From Schistosoma mansoni (Eukaryota > Platyhelminthes > Trematoda > Strigeidida > Schistosomatidae): a stretch of 64,000 nucleotides of DNA. The notes under the pieces are model-generated. The model was not told the origin of the DNA. It ran no database searches and saw nothing but the letters and a program-made list of their open reading frames with translations. The stretch lies in NCBI RefSeq assembly GCF_000237925.1, contig NC_031495.1, positions 3,302,407 to 3,366,406 of the forward strand, in the 5' to 3' direction. The position numbers were made by a program, and so were the translations under genes. Positions 1-11,600 of this stretch are shown piece by piece (within the stretch, counting starts at the first letter, position 1; each line of letters opens with the position of its first letter).

Positions 1-13
1 CCATATAGAACAA

Positions 14-60
14 AACTTACTACTTACGCCTGTTACCCCTCGTGGAGGAGCATGGGCCGA
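14..60 (-). mobile_element. RTE-type LINE 3' end, fragment
   Basis: This short piece matches the 3' end of the RTE-like LINE seen at 27752-28645. It has the TTAC-rich tail complement followed by the complement of the conserved last codons. It is an isolated remnant. Confidence 0.6.
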
Positions 61-280
61 TAGAACAAAACACTTATCCTATATTTCACTGCTAGCCATG
101 ATCCATCTTTAGTTCATTTCTTTGTTATTTTTTTGTTTTGTTTTTCTTTTCTTTTTTTTGTGCTTTTCATAGAAAATCAATGAAGTGTGCAAGGGAATAG
201 AGAGAATAGGGGGAAAAAGTTTTCATTATCTAATTATGTTTTGTTTATCTAGAATGTTAAACATTAATCTTAGTCTATGC

Positions 281-300
281 GTGTGTGTGTGTGTGTGTGT
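281..300. repeat. (GT)n microsatellite
   Basis: Ten GT units in an AT-rich gene-free stretch. Confidence 0.9.
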
Positions 301-589
301 TTCTTTAATGGATGTGATGTGTTTCAATGATTGGTAATACTGAAAAATAAATAGAATTACACAGCAGGGAGTTTTGAATTTGGGTACCTGTTAATTTGGG
401 TTTATGATTTAAGTTAAGTGTGTATGTATAAGATGGATAATGGTTAATAATGGAATCAAGGATGCACGTTTTATCTTATTCATTATGTATGTCTATTAAA
501 CTTTTTTAAGTGATTTGTCATGATTAATTGGTCCAAATAAAAAAATAAAGAAGAAGAACTTGACAATCTTGTAAATTTGGAAGCACTGG

Positions 590-783
590 ACGCGAGACTG
601 GTAGGTCCTGGGTTCGAATCTCGTGAAGCGGGATAATGGATGTGCACCGACACTGAGGAGTCGTACAATAGGATGAAACGGCTGTTCAGTGCTTCGAGGT
701 TTTTCATGGTGGTCTAGCTTCAATTGACTTATGATTTGAACTATGAAAATACTGAAATCTCCACAAAACCCCTTTCTGATTAT
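590..783 (+). mobile_element. Family A tRNA-related retroposon with hammerhead, 5' truncated
   Basis: It contains the B-box-like GGTTCGAATCTCG and then a degenerate hammerhead (ACTGAGGAG ... GAAA). The usual 3' arm follows and ends near CCTTTCTGAT. The cleavage triplet reads GTT rather than GTC. Confidence 0.75.
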
Positions 784-800
784 AATCTTGTAAATTACTA

Positions 801-1529
801 ATATAGAGAACTGCATCATAGTCATTGCTCATTTTATAATAGTCTTTAGAAGTACATTTTATGATGATAACTTATTTAGAGTCAATATAGAAAGAATTAT
901 GGATAAATGTATTTGAATAACATTGCATGAACTGTTCTCATTGTTCATTAACCTGAAAACTTGTAGTGCAATGCTTCGTTAATCTTTCATTTCGATAACT
1001 CTTATAATACAAATCTTAACAGTGCATGAAGTCAGTAGGTAAAGAGAAGCTGCAACTACAGTTGATTATCAGATAACTCAGGCCACAAAGTTACAAGCAC
1101 ATGAGTAAGTATCAGCGAGCAAGCGCAAGCAAATACATAGGCAAATTTATAGTCAAATTGTATAACGGCGCAGCAAGACGAAGCAAAGCTAATAATAGGA
1201 TTTGTGTGCATACATATATGGGGGGAGGATGGATCATCGGATGATATTTAAGCAATCAACGTTTTGGCTAGAGTCTGTCATGTGCTATAGTGATCATAAC
1301 AGTAAAAAGAAATTTGTAAATTGTTACTATCCAAATGATAATGTCTGTTAAATTAATGTAAGGGCTTAACCAAAATTAACCATAATCGAAATCGGGTGTA
1401 GGATAGCTGTTATAATTTTATCATAAAACGTTGTGATTGAAGTAAAATCATAGCCAGATTAACAGTTGAGTTTCATGACTAAAAAACTAAACCATTTGGA
1501 TGATAAATTGATTTGGTATTGCTTGTTTA
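801..1529. other. Gene-free stretch
   Basis: No exon, RNA gene or recognisable repeat is visible here. Confidence 0.5.
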
Positions 1530-1750
1530 AATATTCCCATTGATGTTTGGAATTGCAATGGATTAGTCTCTTATTGACATATATGCATCCTATGTGGACT
1601 GTCTCGATATTGTTTTACGTCACAAAGATTATAAGCAAGTATGAATAGTGAATAACAGTGGAATCTAGGAGGCGCGTTTTGTCCATCTTACAAGTCCCAA
1701 TTGGGACGAAACGTGCGTCCTGGATTCCACTGCTATCCACCATTCATATT
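1530..1750. mobile_element. Family B (SM-alpha-like) element, fold-back copy
   Basis: The left part is the reverse-orientation arm, recognised by its TCAGTCTCTTATTGACATAT block. The right part repeats the ACGAAACGTGCGTCCTGG hammerhead 3' portion on the plus strand. The CTGANGA box is missing, so ribozyme activity is unlikely. Confidence 0.7.
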
Positions 1751-1893
1751 TTGTGGAAATTTTAGTAATTTTATATAGTTGAAATCATGAGTCGTCCAAT
1801 GCTTCCAGGTTTTCCATGGTGGTCTAGCTTCAATTGACTGATGATTTCAACTATATAAAATTACTAAAATCTCTACAAAACCCCCTTCTAGTG
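1750..1893. mobile_element. Family A short palindromic copy
   Basis: The arms are complementary: TTTATATAGTTGAAATCATG on the left pairs with its complement near 1840. They flank only the CAATGCTTCCAGG segment. It abuts a family B copy, so two families are stacked here. Confidence 0.75.
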
Positions 1894-1899
1894 TTAAGT

Positions 1900-2500
1900 A
1901 ACGTCGGATTACTGTTTTCCTGAAAAATTGGGCGTCACATAGAACGCGCGCGCGAGAGAGAACTCAGCTTTGGGATAAATTTTTGTCATTTAAATAATCA
2001 TTATCCTATTATCCATGTTTACATCTCCTAATCTAACATATTTAGCTACTGTTAAGCATGAAACCGTCATTAGTGTAATTATTACAATCATGAATATTTT
2101 TTATCTACCTATTGGACTGTAGTTAAGTGTTACAGGGTGTAGTGTACACAGTTATAACCCAGTAAATATATAAGAATCTATCAATGAACATATTTTGGTC
2201 ACATTTGGGAAATACACCAATTTACATTTATCATTTATTATCCCTAATGACTAATTATCAAAATCACAAAATTGGCTACATAAGTTGTGTTATTACATTC
2301 TGTAACAATGATATAGTATCTAAATTAATCTAGTTTCATGTATCGAACCACTTGACAAAGGCTGACCGATTAAATGAATTCTGTTAACCAACGTATATAC
2401 AAATATAGTCATATTGTTTCATATTATTATTGTAATCAGGTTCAATGATGATCTTATTGAAACAATGTTTCGTTTCGATCAACATCAGTCTAAAGATAAT
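1900..2500. other. Gene-free stretch
   Basis: AT-rich DNA with a short CG/AG-rich simple stretch near 1945-1963. No coding signal is seen. Confidence 0.5.
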
Positions 2501-2504
2501 TTAG

Positions 2505-2778
2505 ATAGTTAAGATCATGAATCAATTGAAGCTAGACCACCATGAAAAACGTAGAAGCACTGGACGGCCGTTTCGTCCTATTATGAGACTTCTCAGCAGT
2601 GCACATCCTGGATTCGAATCTCGTGAGGCGGGATCGTGGATGAGCACTGCTGAGGAGTCCCATCATAGGACGAAACAGCCGTCCAGTGCTTGCAAGTTTC
2701 CCATGGTAGTCTAGCTTCAATTGATTCAATGATCTCAACTATTTAAATTATAATATCCATAAAACCCCTTTTGATAAT
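2505..2778. mobile_element. Family A fold-back element
   Basis: A near-complete inverted repeat of about 115 bp per arm surrounds a short loop holding the B-box-like GGATTCGAATCTCG. The right arm carries an intact hammerhead core on the plus strand. The left-arm copy has CTGAGAA, which breaks the core. Confidence 0.85.
2642..2689 (+). ncRNA. Hammerhead ribozyme core (family A)
   Basis: Stem I pairs GCACTG with CAGTGC. The core box is CTGAGGA, stem II pairs GTCC with GGAC, and GAAA is followed by a cleavage triplet GTC just before CAGTGC. All fit the hammerhead consensus CUGANGA...GAAA...NUH. Activity is inferred, not shown. Confidence 0.75.
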
Positions 2779-3063
2779 AATTTAGATAAAACGGAATAAA
2801 TATTGATAACCATTGCTCTTAAAGAGAACAAGTTCATAGTTGTTCATTTTGAAGTTAATTTTCATTGCAAATCTATATGAGTTGATATATCATAAGTAAT
2901 TTGGGAGGATTGTGTAAAACTTGTTAAGTAATAACTATTATTCAAGGTTGGTTATCTAAGTTCTATGGAATGTTTGTAAAGATGTATATCTTTAATTAGT
3001 TGGACATTCAGATCACTGAATAGTGGAGTTAAATGTTCATTTATTTTGCTACTACCACAAGGT

Positions 3064-3420
3064 TGTAGATGACGTTGAGTCTCGATTGACTATGATCACC
3101 ACTACAATAAGATTACGCGCCCAAAAACGACTTGGTTCCTTCGATACGTCGTAAACCAGAAGGCTGTAATTGGTTCAAATAAGGTATATTTATTCTCAAT
3201 CTCGTAGTATCGAATGAATACCTAGACGCGCTAAAGAATACAGACATGAAGAGCAGAGCGTAAGAATGTTCGAACTAACAAGATGGACAACGGAACGAAA
3301 AGTGATTTTTATACAGTTAAACAACAACGAGTATAGTAAAACAATCACTGGTACAATTGGTTATAATAATTGTTTCCATTATGCCAATCGCGTTCTCGTC
3401 GAGAAAATTAGGTCACTACA
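3064..3420. mobile_element. Solo LTR-like element, family L2
   Basis: A 357-bp unit starts TGTAG and ends CTACA, so its ends are inverted. It matches 6113-6472 along its length. The flanking tetramers AGGT and ATGT are similar but not identical. No internal retroelement region is attached. Confidence 0.65.
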
Positions 3421-3594
3421 ATGTCATACAGTTTTAGTCTCGATCTTACATGATTTCTTAGTTACATACTGTTGAAAAATATTAAAGTATGATTAGATAG
3501 TTGTCCTTTGTTTAATGACATTTACTGGTTTTCCATCTGACACCTAACTGTGACGAAGATTAACTTTAGATTAGTATTTCATATAGTCTATCTT

Positions 3595-4095
3595 CACCGA
3601 CTACCCCGACGTGCAATGCTTTATGGCGTAGAAGTAGGTTGGAAGAAAGCTAGGGGCGGCCAGACCAAAAAGTAGCACAAATCCATGAAGTCACTGACAA
3701 TTGGACTGAGCCATATTGGTAGGTGTAGACTACCTGGTTGGGATTCGCGAGATGATAGCAACCGATGGTTAGAGATCTTGAATAACATGGCTCAAAATTG
3801 TTTGCAACGGCGAAGGTGCATCCACTCTTTGTGTTGTGCCAAATTCTAATCTTCTGAATTCTTCATGTCATCATCTTTTTTCTCTTTCCAAATTTATTTC
3901 ATTGGATTATACTCCTTCAATAACATCTTCAAACCCTAATCTTTCACATAATGCTTATACTCTTACTACTTCTACCACTATGGGATTTGAATCGACAACT
4001 GCATCTCTGTGGTGATGTGGTATGGCAACTCGAACTGATGTACGTACGTACGTACGAAGTTCTACGTTGTGACTGACTGACTGAGTTCATAAATC
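3595..4095 (+). mobile_element. LINE 3' end fragment (LINE-2 type)
   Basis: It encodes the C-terminal region also seen at 29890-30195 ([20 protein letters not shown] type), here disrupted by stops. It ends with the shared 3' UTR and an ACGT-rich tail (TACGTACGTACG, then TGACTGACTGA). A second tailed copy is at 50375-50880. Confidence 0.75.
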
Positions 4096-4289
4096 ATAAA
4101 GTTATCTACAATATACAGATAATAATAAGAAAAACTTTGGATGAGTTATCATTCTGCAGATACGTTTAATCCTCAATAAAAGGGTCTAATATGATGAATA
4201 TAGAAGGTCTGATTACTAAATGGTTTCTATGAAATGATCTATCAATATTATAATGAATGTATAATTTCTAGAAAATTCTGTTAAGTTGT

Positions 4290-4610
4290 TCTTTCACTTC
4301 TTCTTTCCTCGTTTTTTGTGCATGATCTGCCATCTGCCACAGAAAATACTTTTGTGAAATATGCGGACGATCTCACTGTATGTATGCCGATTTCTACCTC
4401 TTTACATCCCATAAAAATGAATGAGTTTTTGTCTCGTATTGAATGGTGGTCTGTTGTTAATGGTATCATACTTAATCCGTCTAAATATCAAGTTGTTAAC
4501 TTTAACCTGAGACATAAACAGCATCTAAATACCATGTTACACTCCCACAATGTTGGTGCCATTGGAGACTCGTTGATAAATACGGTGTCGAAAGTCAATT
4601 AACTTGATGT
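4290..4610 (+). mobile_element. Non-LTR reverse transcriptase fragment (YADD)
   Basis: An open frame of about 94 residues holds the RT catalytic motif FVKYADDLTV, then INPS-like LNPSKYQVVNF. It covers only the region around the catalytic box. The clade is uncertain (CR1- or Jockey-like by motif style). It is a fragment with no ends. Confidence 0.7.
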
Positions 4611-4669
4611 CATCTTTTCCGCTGATCTCTTTTTGTCTTCTCATGTTTTACTGCTATTGATCACTCAGG

Positions 4670-5110
4670 ATACTAGAGACAATGTACACCATTGGTTTGG
4701 AATGAGGGTTTTCCAACTCCCCTAGGTGGACACTCCGTGTCCACCAATCCGTTTAAAGCGCCGGAAATTCTCTTTTCGTCTTCTCGATTTCGTAAACAAC
4801 AATAATGCCACGAGGAAGCAGTGAGTAGGACTTCCCTGGGAGAGGCTATATACGCGTGGCCGTGTGAGAGCATTTCGAGAGGGAGGGAGCCCCCCCTCTC
4901 CGAGAGTGGGGAGGGGCAAACGCTTCATTTGCAAAATATCAGTCAATCGTCACAGGCTTCATTGTTCTTTCATTTCTACACCAATCACTCTCTGTTTTCA
5001 TTCTCTTCTCTTAGATTTTCTCAACCTTCTACTGCCAGGTATTCCATTTTCGGTTGATGATACATACTACTTATATCTATCGACATCAGTAGTACACACC
5101 ACAATATCAC
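4670..5110. repeat. Repeat family R-A, rearranged copy
   Basis: Positions 4673-4920 match the family in reverse orientation, with the box near CACCTAGGGGAGTTGG on the minus strand. Positions 4930-5110 match its other end in forward orientation. This makes an inversion junction compared with the long copy at 52610-53285. Confidence 0.65.
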
Positions 5111-5136
5111 TCTTTTCAATTTAAGAATAACACATT

Positions 5137-5301
5137 ATATAGTTGAGATCGTGGGTCAATTGAAGCTAGACCGCCATGGAAAACCTGGTTGGCCATTTGT
5201 CCTATTGTGGGACTCCTCAGCAGTGCGCATCCATGATCCCGCCTTGCGAGATTCGAACCCAGTACCTACCATTAAAATCTCCACCAAACCCCCTTCTGAC
5301 A
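5137..5301 (-). mobile_element. Family A arm with hammerhead relic
   Basis: It carries the reverse-orientation arm and part of the tRNA-like segment (GAGATTCGAACCCAG), then jumps to the terminal AATCTCCACC. It lies about 110 bp beyond the HES stop codon, probably in or near its 3' UTR. Confidence 0.75.
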
Positions 5302-5414
5302 AAGAACAATACTTAAAACTCATTTCAAAATGTATTGAATATAGATATATAAATATTAAAAAATATAGGTTTATACTGTACAGAAATAGAGTTGATCATT
5401 GTTCCATAAATTGA

Positions 5415-8400
5415 TTACCATGGTCTCCATAATCCATCATTCTCTTCTGATAATGATAATGAATTATATGATGATGTAGATAATGATGTTTCATCATTAC
5501 AGTTATTCGGAGAAATTAGATTTGACATGAACTTTTCAGTTTTCTTTAATTGAATCAATAAATCTTGTGATTGTTCATATTGAATAGATGTATAATGTGA
5601 ATGACTATAGTCAGGTATAAAGTTTACAGATTCAGAGAAATCATTGACTGGAGTTTGTCCCGATGGGAATGACGAGGATGATGATGATGATGGTGATGAT
5701 GTTGATGATGAATGGATGGTGTTCAACTTATTACTTAATATATGTGACATTGTAAACTGTTTGGAATGAATCCATTCATTGGTAATATTAGAAAGATAAT
5801 TTTGATTAACTTTATTGATAGTTGAAGATGTTATAGATTCATTGGTTCTTTGTTGATCTTCTAAATGTTTTTGAATGATACTTTTAAAGGCAGTTTCACA
5901 AGAAAGATAACCATAATAGAACATTCGGACATTGTCAACTTGTTGAGACTCTTGAAATATAGTTTGACATTTGTCTGATTGAAAATCTGAAAATGGAAGA
6001 AGAAGAAAAGAGTTTGATAATAGAATTTATGGGTTTGTGTCCCAATGAATATATATGACGTGATGATGCCGCCAATTAGAATACAGTGAATTATCGACCG
6101 GATCAATGACACTGTAGATGGCGTCGAGTTGCGTTTGACTATGATCACCACTACAATAAGATTACGCACCAGAAAACGACTTGGTCCCTTTGATAACTCG
6201 CAAACCAGAGGACTGTAATTGGTCTAGATGGAGTATATTTATTGGCGATCTCGTGGTATCGAAAGAGTACCGAGATGTGCCAAAGATCACAGGCAAAATG
6301 GCAGAGCGTAAGAATGTTCGAACCAAACAAGGCGTACGACCGAACGAAAAGTGACTTTGATACAGCTAAACAACAACGAGTACGATAAAACAATCACTGG
6401 TACAATTGGCTATAATAATAATTGTTTCCATTACACCAATCGCGTTCTCGTCAAGAAAAGCAGGTCACTACAACACATAAAACCCATACGATCAGTCTTG
6501 AGACTCTATCGGTCCTGCTTCCCCCGTAGTCCTATCTGTTAAGTCCAGAACGTCAATAACAGCTTCTGAGATATGAACCGTATATTTCAGACATACTGGG
6601 TTTATATACAAACCAAACAAACCATATCGTACCATAAAATAGAAAATAAAATTTGTACAAGGTTTAGTCAAATGTGGCTGTGAATATGGAAGACAGTAAT
6701 TGATAGACTGGACATAACTCAAGAATGGTAAATTGTATAATAATAGTCTATGGGTCGAAATAAAGCTTATAATAAGTGGAACACGAATATGACTAATGCA
6801 TAGCATTATTCCAGAAGTCGATTCCAACAGTTACCATTCACTATTCTCATCGGGATAAAACAAAATGAAATAGGAAAAACTCCTAAACTATTAATAGAAG
6901 ATGATCGTGCAACAACGTGAATTGGTTAAAAGTGGACATTAACACCATTGGATCCCGGCTTACTGGTCTAGAAGGTAAGCGTTCGCTTGCGAGACCTGAG
7001 GTCCTGGGTTCGATTCTCGAGTACGAGCTCGTAGACGCACACTGCTGAGGAGCCCCATGCTTGGACGAAATGGGCGTCCAGCGCTTAGAAGTTTTTAATA
7101 GTGGTCTAACATTGATCAGTTTACGGTTTCAACAAAATTCAACAATCTCCACAACCCGAAATTGTAAAATAATAATTTATCAGAAGGGGTTTTGGAGAGA
7201 TTTTAGTAATTTTATAGAGTTGAGATCATGAGTCAATTGAAGCTAGACCACCAAGGAAAACCTGAAAGCACTGGACGGCCGTTTCGTCCTATTATGGGAC
7301 TCCTCAGCAGTGCGAATCTCACTGATGACATTGGCGAATGGTTGCTCAATTTCGTGGATTGGTTGAAGTTAGACATTACCATAGTTGGATCCCGGCTCAG
7401 TGGTCTATCAGTTAAGTGCTCTGGCGCGAGACAGGTACGTCCTGGGTTGGAATCTCACGATGCGGGATCAAGGGTGCGCACTGCTGACGAGTCCTAGAAT
7501 GGGACGAAACGACCGTCCAGTGCTTCCAGATTTTCCATGGTGATCTAGCTTCAGTTGACTCATGATCTCAACTCTATAAAATAATAATTTGTATTCAAAA
7601 ATGTGATTATATTTCTGTTCAGAACAGTAAGACAACTTGATAGTATTCTTTTTTGATACTATAAGACAAATTGTCAGCAATTTATTGAGTTCTATAGAAC
7701 TACATTCATACATTTAAACTTTGACCTAAGCTTTTCCATTAGGGTTTGGAAAATCCTAATTCAATTTGACTGCTAATTGAATATCAATAATTCGAATAAT
7801 GATTATTCTGGTAGATGATGTCATGAACTAACAGTTTGTAAAATAAGTGTTGAAATGGTATTAGTGAGTATTCTTTATGAAGACTGTGATGATAGTCGTT
7901 GCAAAAAAATAGCACAAATCAAAGACGTGTATTTCGACAATATCAGTTTCATTTTCTTCACTTGGTATTGTTTGCTTGAATCTTCTCACTATTGTTTAAG
8001 ACTGAGATTGATCAGTCTCTTGTTGGCATATATGCATCCTATGTGGACTGCCTTGAGTTTGCTTGAAGTCACAAGCTTTGTAAGCAATGATGAATGGTGG
8101 TTAGCACTGGAATTCAGTTTGACGCGCTTTTCGTCCTATTTGGGACTGGTCAGCTGGATGAACCTGCATCTCAGAGTTGATGTTCACTCTGGGACTCGAA
8201 CCCAGTACCGTTCTCTTCAAACTCCATCGCGTTATCCACTGATCTACTGAGTCCTGATAGCCACCTACTTGTGCAATGGGGTAATGTTTAATTCACTTGC
8301 TATTATTTGCTTCCATCTTCCCATTGCTGTTTAGGTCTGGTGTTATTGTTACTAGACATAGACATATATGAACAATTCATGAATAATCACAAAACTTATC

Positions 8401-8605
8401 TTAGATTTATGATAAACGTTATCATGCAGTCCATTTGTTTTTATTTAAGGCTATCAATAATAACAGGTACAAAGATTAGCAACTAATTTTGTTGAACTGA
8501 CCCTTAATTCTTTTTATCCACTTTACAGATACCTAATTAAACAAGATGCTTTCGATTTATCCTTATCACCTGTTAGTCCATAACGAATACCACCTACAGA
8601 GTACG

Positions 8606-8639
<34 letters not shown>

Positions 8640-11600
8640 TTTTTAGGTAACCTATTTCGTAGCGAATCGCATTGAAGACTTATCAAGTTTTCAAGACTCT
8701 TAAAGTGTTAAGTATACACTAGAAAAATAAACAATCCGACTTTTTAAATTCACTTAGCATTGTTTGTTTGAATCTTTCGACTGTTACTTAAGACTGTAAT
8801 TGATCAGTCTCTTGTTGGCATATGTGCCTACGTGCGTATTGCCTCGATATAGCCTTAATTAACAAGCATTATAAGCAAAGATGGATAGTGGTTAGCAATG
8901 GAATCCAGTTTGACACGCGTTTCATCCTATTTGAGACTCGTCAGCTGGATGTACCTACATCTCGGAGTTGTTGTTCACTCTGGGATTCGAACTCAGTACA
9001 GTTAACTTCAAACGCCATCGCGTTATTCACTCAGCTACTGAGTTCTGATAGCCACTTGCTTGTATAATGGGGTGAAGATTAACTTCACTTGATATTGTTT
9101 ACTTGTATCTTCCCATTGTTACTTAGGATTGCAGTTGATCAGTCTCTTATTGGTATACGTGCATATTGTAAGTATTACCTCGATATAGCCTTAATTCAAA
9201 GGCATTATAAGCAAAGATGGATAGTGGTTAGCAATGGAATCCAGTTGGATACGCGTTTCGTCCCATTTGAGACTCGTCAGCTGGATGTACCTGCAATCGA
9301 TCAGTCTTTTTTTTTTAGAAAATGTAAGTATCAAAGTAAATAAATTCACTTGCAAAAATAGTTTTATTACAAATACTTACTATTTGTTAAATCTTTTATG
9401 AATTTCACTGTCATATCCAAAATATCAGCTTTCTCTAATTTATTAGACTGTTAGAATAAAAGATCATATGAAAGTAATATAGAATGGTGTCAATGTAAAA
9501 TAAGCAAACAAATGAATGAAAATATTTTTTAGTAATTGAATTCACGAGTTGATCTAAGTTAGACCACCATTGAATACATGGAATCATTGGATGACTGTTT
9601 CGTTATAGTATGGGACTCGTCATCAGTGCATATCTACGACTTTGTATACTAGAATCAAGACTAGAAACTTCAGTCTTACACGTGAACGCTCAACCTCTAG
9701 ATAACTGAACCGATATCCAACGATGTTAATGTCTAACTGTAATTGATTCATGGTCTTGTATATCTCTTCATCTATTGTCTAATGTAGATAAGTTTCTCAC
9801 ACCCAACATGAATTGAACTTCACTGGTCACGACTTTCAATAGTTGTTTAACTTAGATGGATTCATAAATTTAACCATTAAAATATTTTTAATGTTAAAAT
9901 GCAACTGTATGTAATGGTTATTCTGATGTTACTTTATATTTTGAGTCTATTCATCAACTCATAAATTGTACAACAAATAGTATCGATATATTGAATTAAA
10001 GAATAGTCATTGAATCATTTGAAAAACACTTTGAAGATATATTTCATTTTGATAGAGTTCTGTTCTCTGAGCTGGATGGTTTGGTCGTGAAGCTTTCATC
10101 GCCCAGCTCAGAGAACAAAACTCTATTAATATCATCCACCTGAGCTACAAATCTCCCCTCATCTCAATATATTTCATTGCTTACTCAGATAATACACGAC
10201 ATTTAACACGTTCTTTTTTTCCTTCTATTTATTAAGATCTATTATTCAATCGTAAATACATATTCATATGATTTAAAACTATTGTTTAACACCTGGAAGC
10301 TCTAGATGGCCGTTTCGTCCTATTGTAGGACTCCTCAGCAGTGCCCATCCACGATCCCGCCTCGTGAGATTCCAGGTTTTCCATGGTAATCTAGCTTCAA
10401 TTAACTCATGATTTCAATTATATAAAATTACTAAAATCTCCACAAAAAACCCTCCTTCTAATATTCACAATTGATTGATCACTGCGTAGTGATCAATGTC
10501 ATGCGTGTCAAGTCCTTCTTAGTGCTGGTCGAATGCTATCGATCAAGTTGCAATGTGGCCACTAGTCTAGGTGGCTCGACACTGCGTGCACTATGCACTA
10601 TGTCTCTGGCTGTGAAGCTGAGTGACACGGGATCGAATCCGTCAGGGAGCACCAGTTCCCTCAAGATTACAGGTACACCTTGCTGACGAGTGCCAAGTAG
10701 CATGAAACCCAGGTCCAGGGTTTCCTGTTGACCACCTCCAACCACCATCTTACCCCCCCCCTTCTAATATTGTTTAACCTATTATATACATAAAAGTATT
10801 CAAACAATGTAATTTATAATTTCTTAACACACAGCATGATACTTATGAAATTCAATAACAGACACAATGTTCACTTGATTAACACAATTAAATATGCACC
10901 CGTTTGAATTAGGATGACAAAATAAAGGAATCCGTCAATTAATTAACTAGTAAGTGGAAAAAAAGGGAAGAAGAGAAACCCCCTCCCCCCCAAAAAAAAT
11001 TGGGACAACTAAACTTACATGTTTAATTCTAGGCTCTATAATCAATCTTCTTAATTCTTCTAAAGCATGATTAATTCGTTGACGTCTACGTTTCTCTACT
11101 AAAGGTTTATTACGCTAATTGAATGAAAAAAGTTGAATAGTAAACAAATAATTATGATTGATTTTAATTAAGAAAGAGGTAGCAACATCATATTATTATA
11201 CTTAAAGTGTTATATGTGACAAATCATTAAGTGTTCCAAGTGTATCAATAAATTAAACCTAATCTATAGTTTCATTGACTTGGTGTTGTTTTACTTGTAT
11301 CTTCCCATTGTTATTTAGAACTACAATTGATCAGTCTCTTGCTGACTTGTGACGTCAAGCGATATTGAGGTAGTCCGCATAGGATGTACGTATGACAACA
11401 AGAGACTGATCGATTGCAGTTCTAAAGAACAATGGGAAGATAATAGTGAATTTAAACTTCACCCCATTACACAAGCAGATGGCTATTAGGACTCAGTAGC
11501 TGAGTGGATCACGTGATGATGTTTGAAGCGAAAGGTAATGGGTTCGAGTCCCAGAGTGAACATCAACTCTGAGATGCAGGTACATCCATCTGATGAATCC

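Larger units (their letters stand above)
7185..7590. mobile_element. Family A full-length fold-back element
   Basis: The left arm (7185-7315) begins TATCAGAAGGGGTTTTG. A spacer follows, then the tRNA-like segment (about 7385-7460), then the right arm (7470-7590), which is inverted relative to the left. Both arms carry intact hammerhead cores on opposite strands. This is one of the best copies in the window. Confidence 0.85.

Noticed and set aside
281-300. CRISPR-like or other bacterial arrays
   Set aside because: The repeats are microsatellites and dispersed retroposons in a eukaryotic, intron-containing context; no spaced repeat array exists.
2517-2738. Recurring short proteins with [10 protein letters not shown]-type starts
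   Set aside because: They are translations of family A arms and occur at most copies, so they are not genes.
3064-6472. A single LTR retrotransposon bounded by the two L2 copies
   Set aside because: The interval contains HES exon 4 and LINE fragments and no retroelement genes, and the second L2 has its own target duplication. They are separate solo copies.
7385-7460. True tRNA genes in the A- and B-box segments
   Set aside because: They are parts of repeated elements with hammerheads, and they lack full tRNA stems and anticodon arms that I can see.
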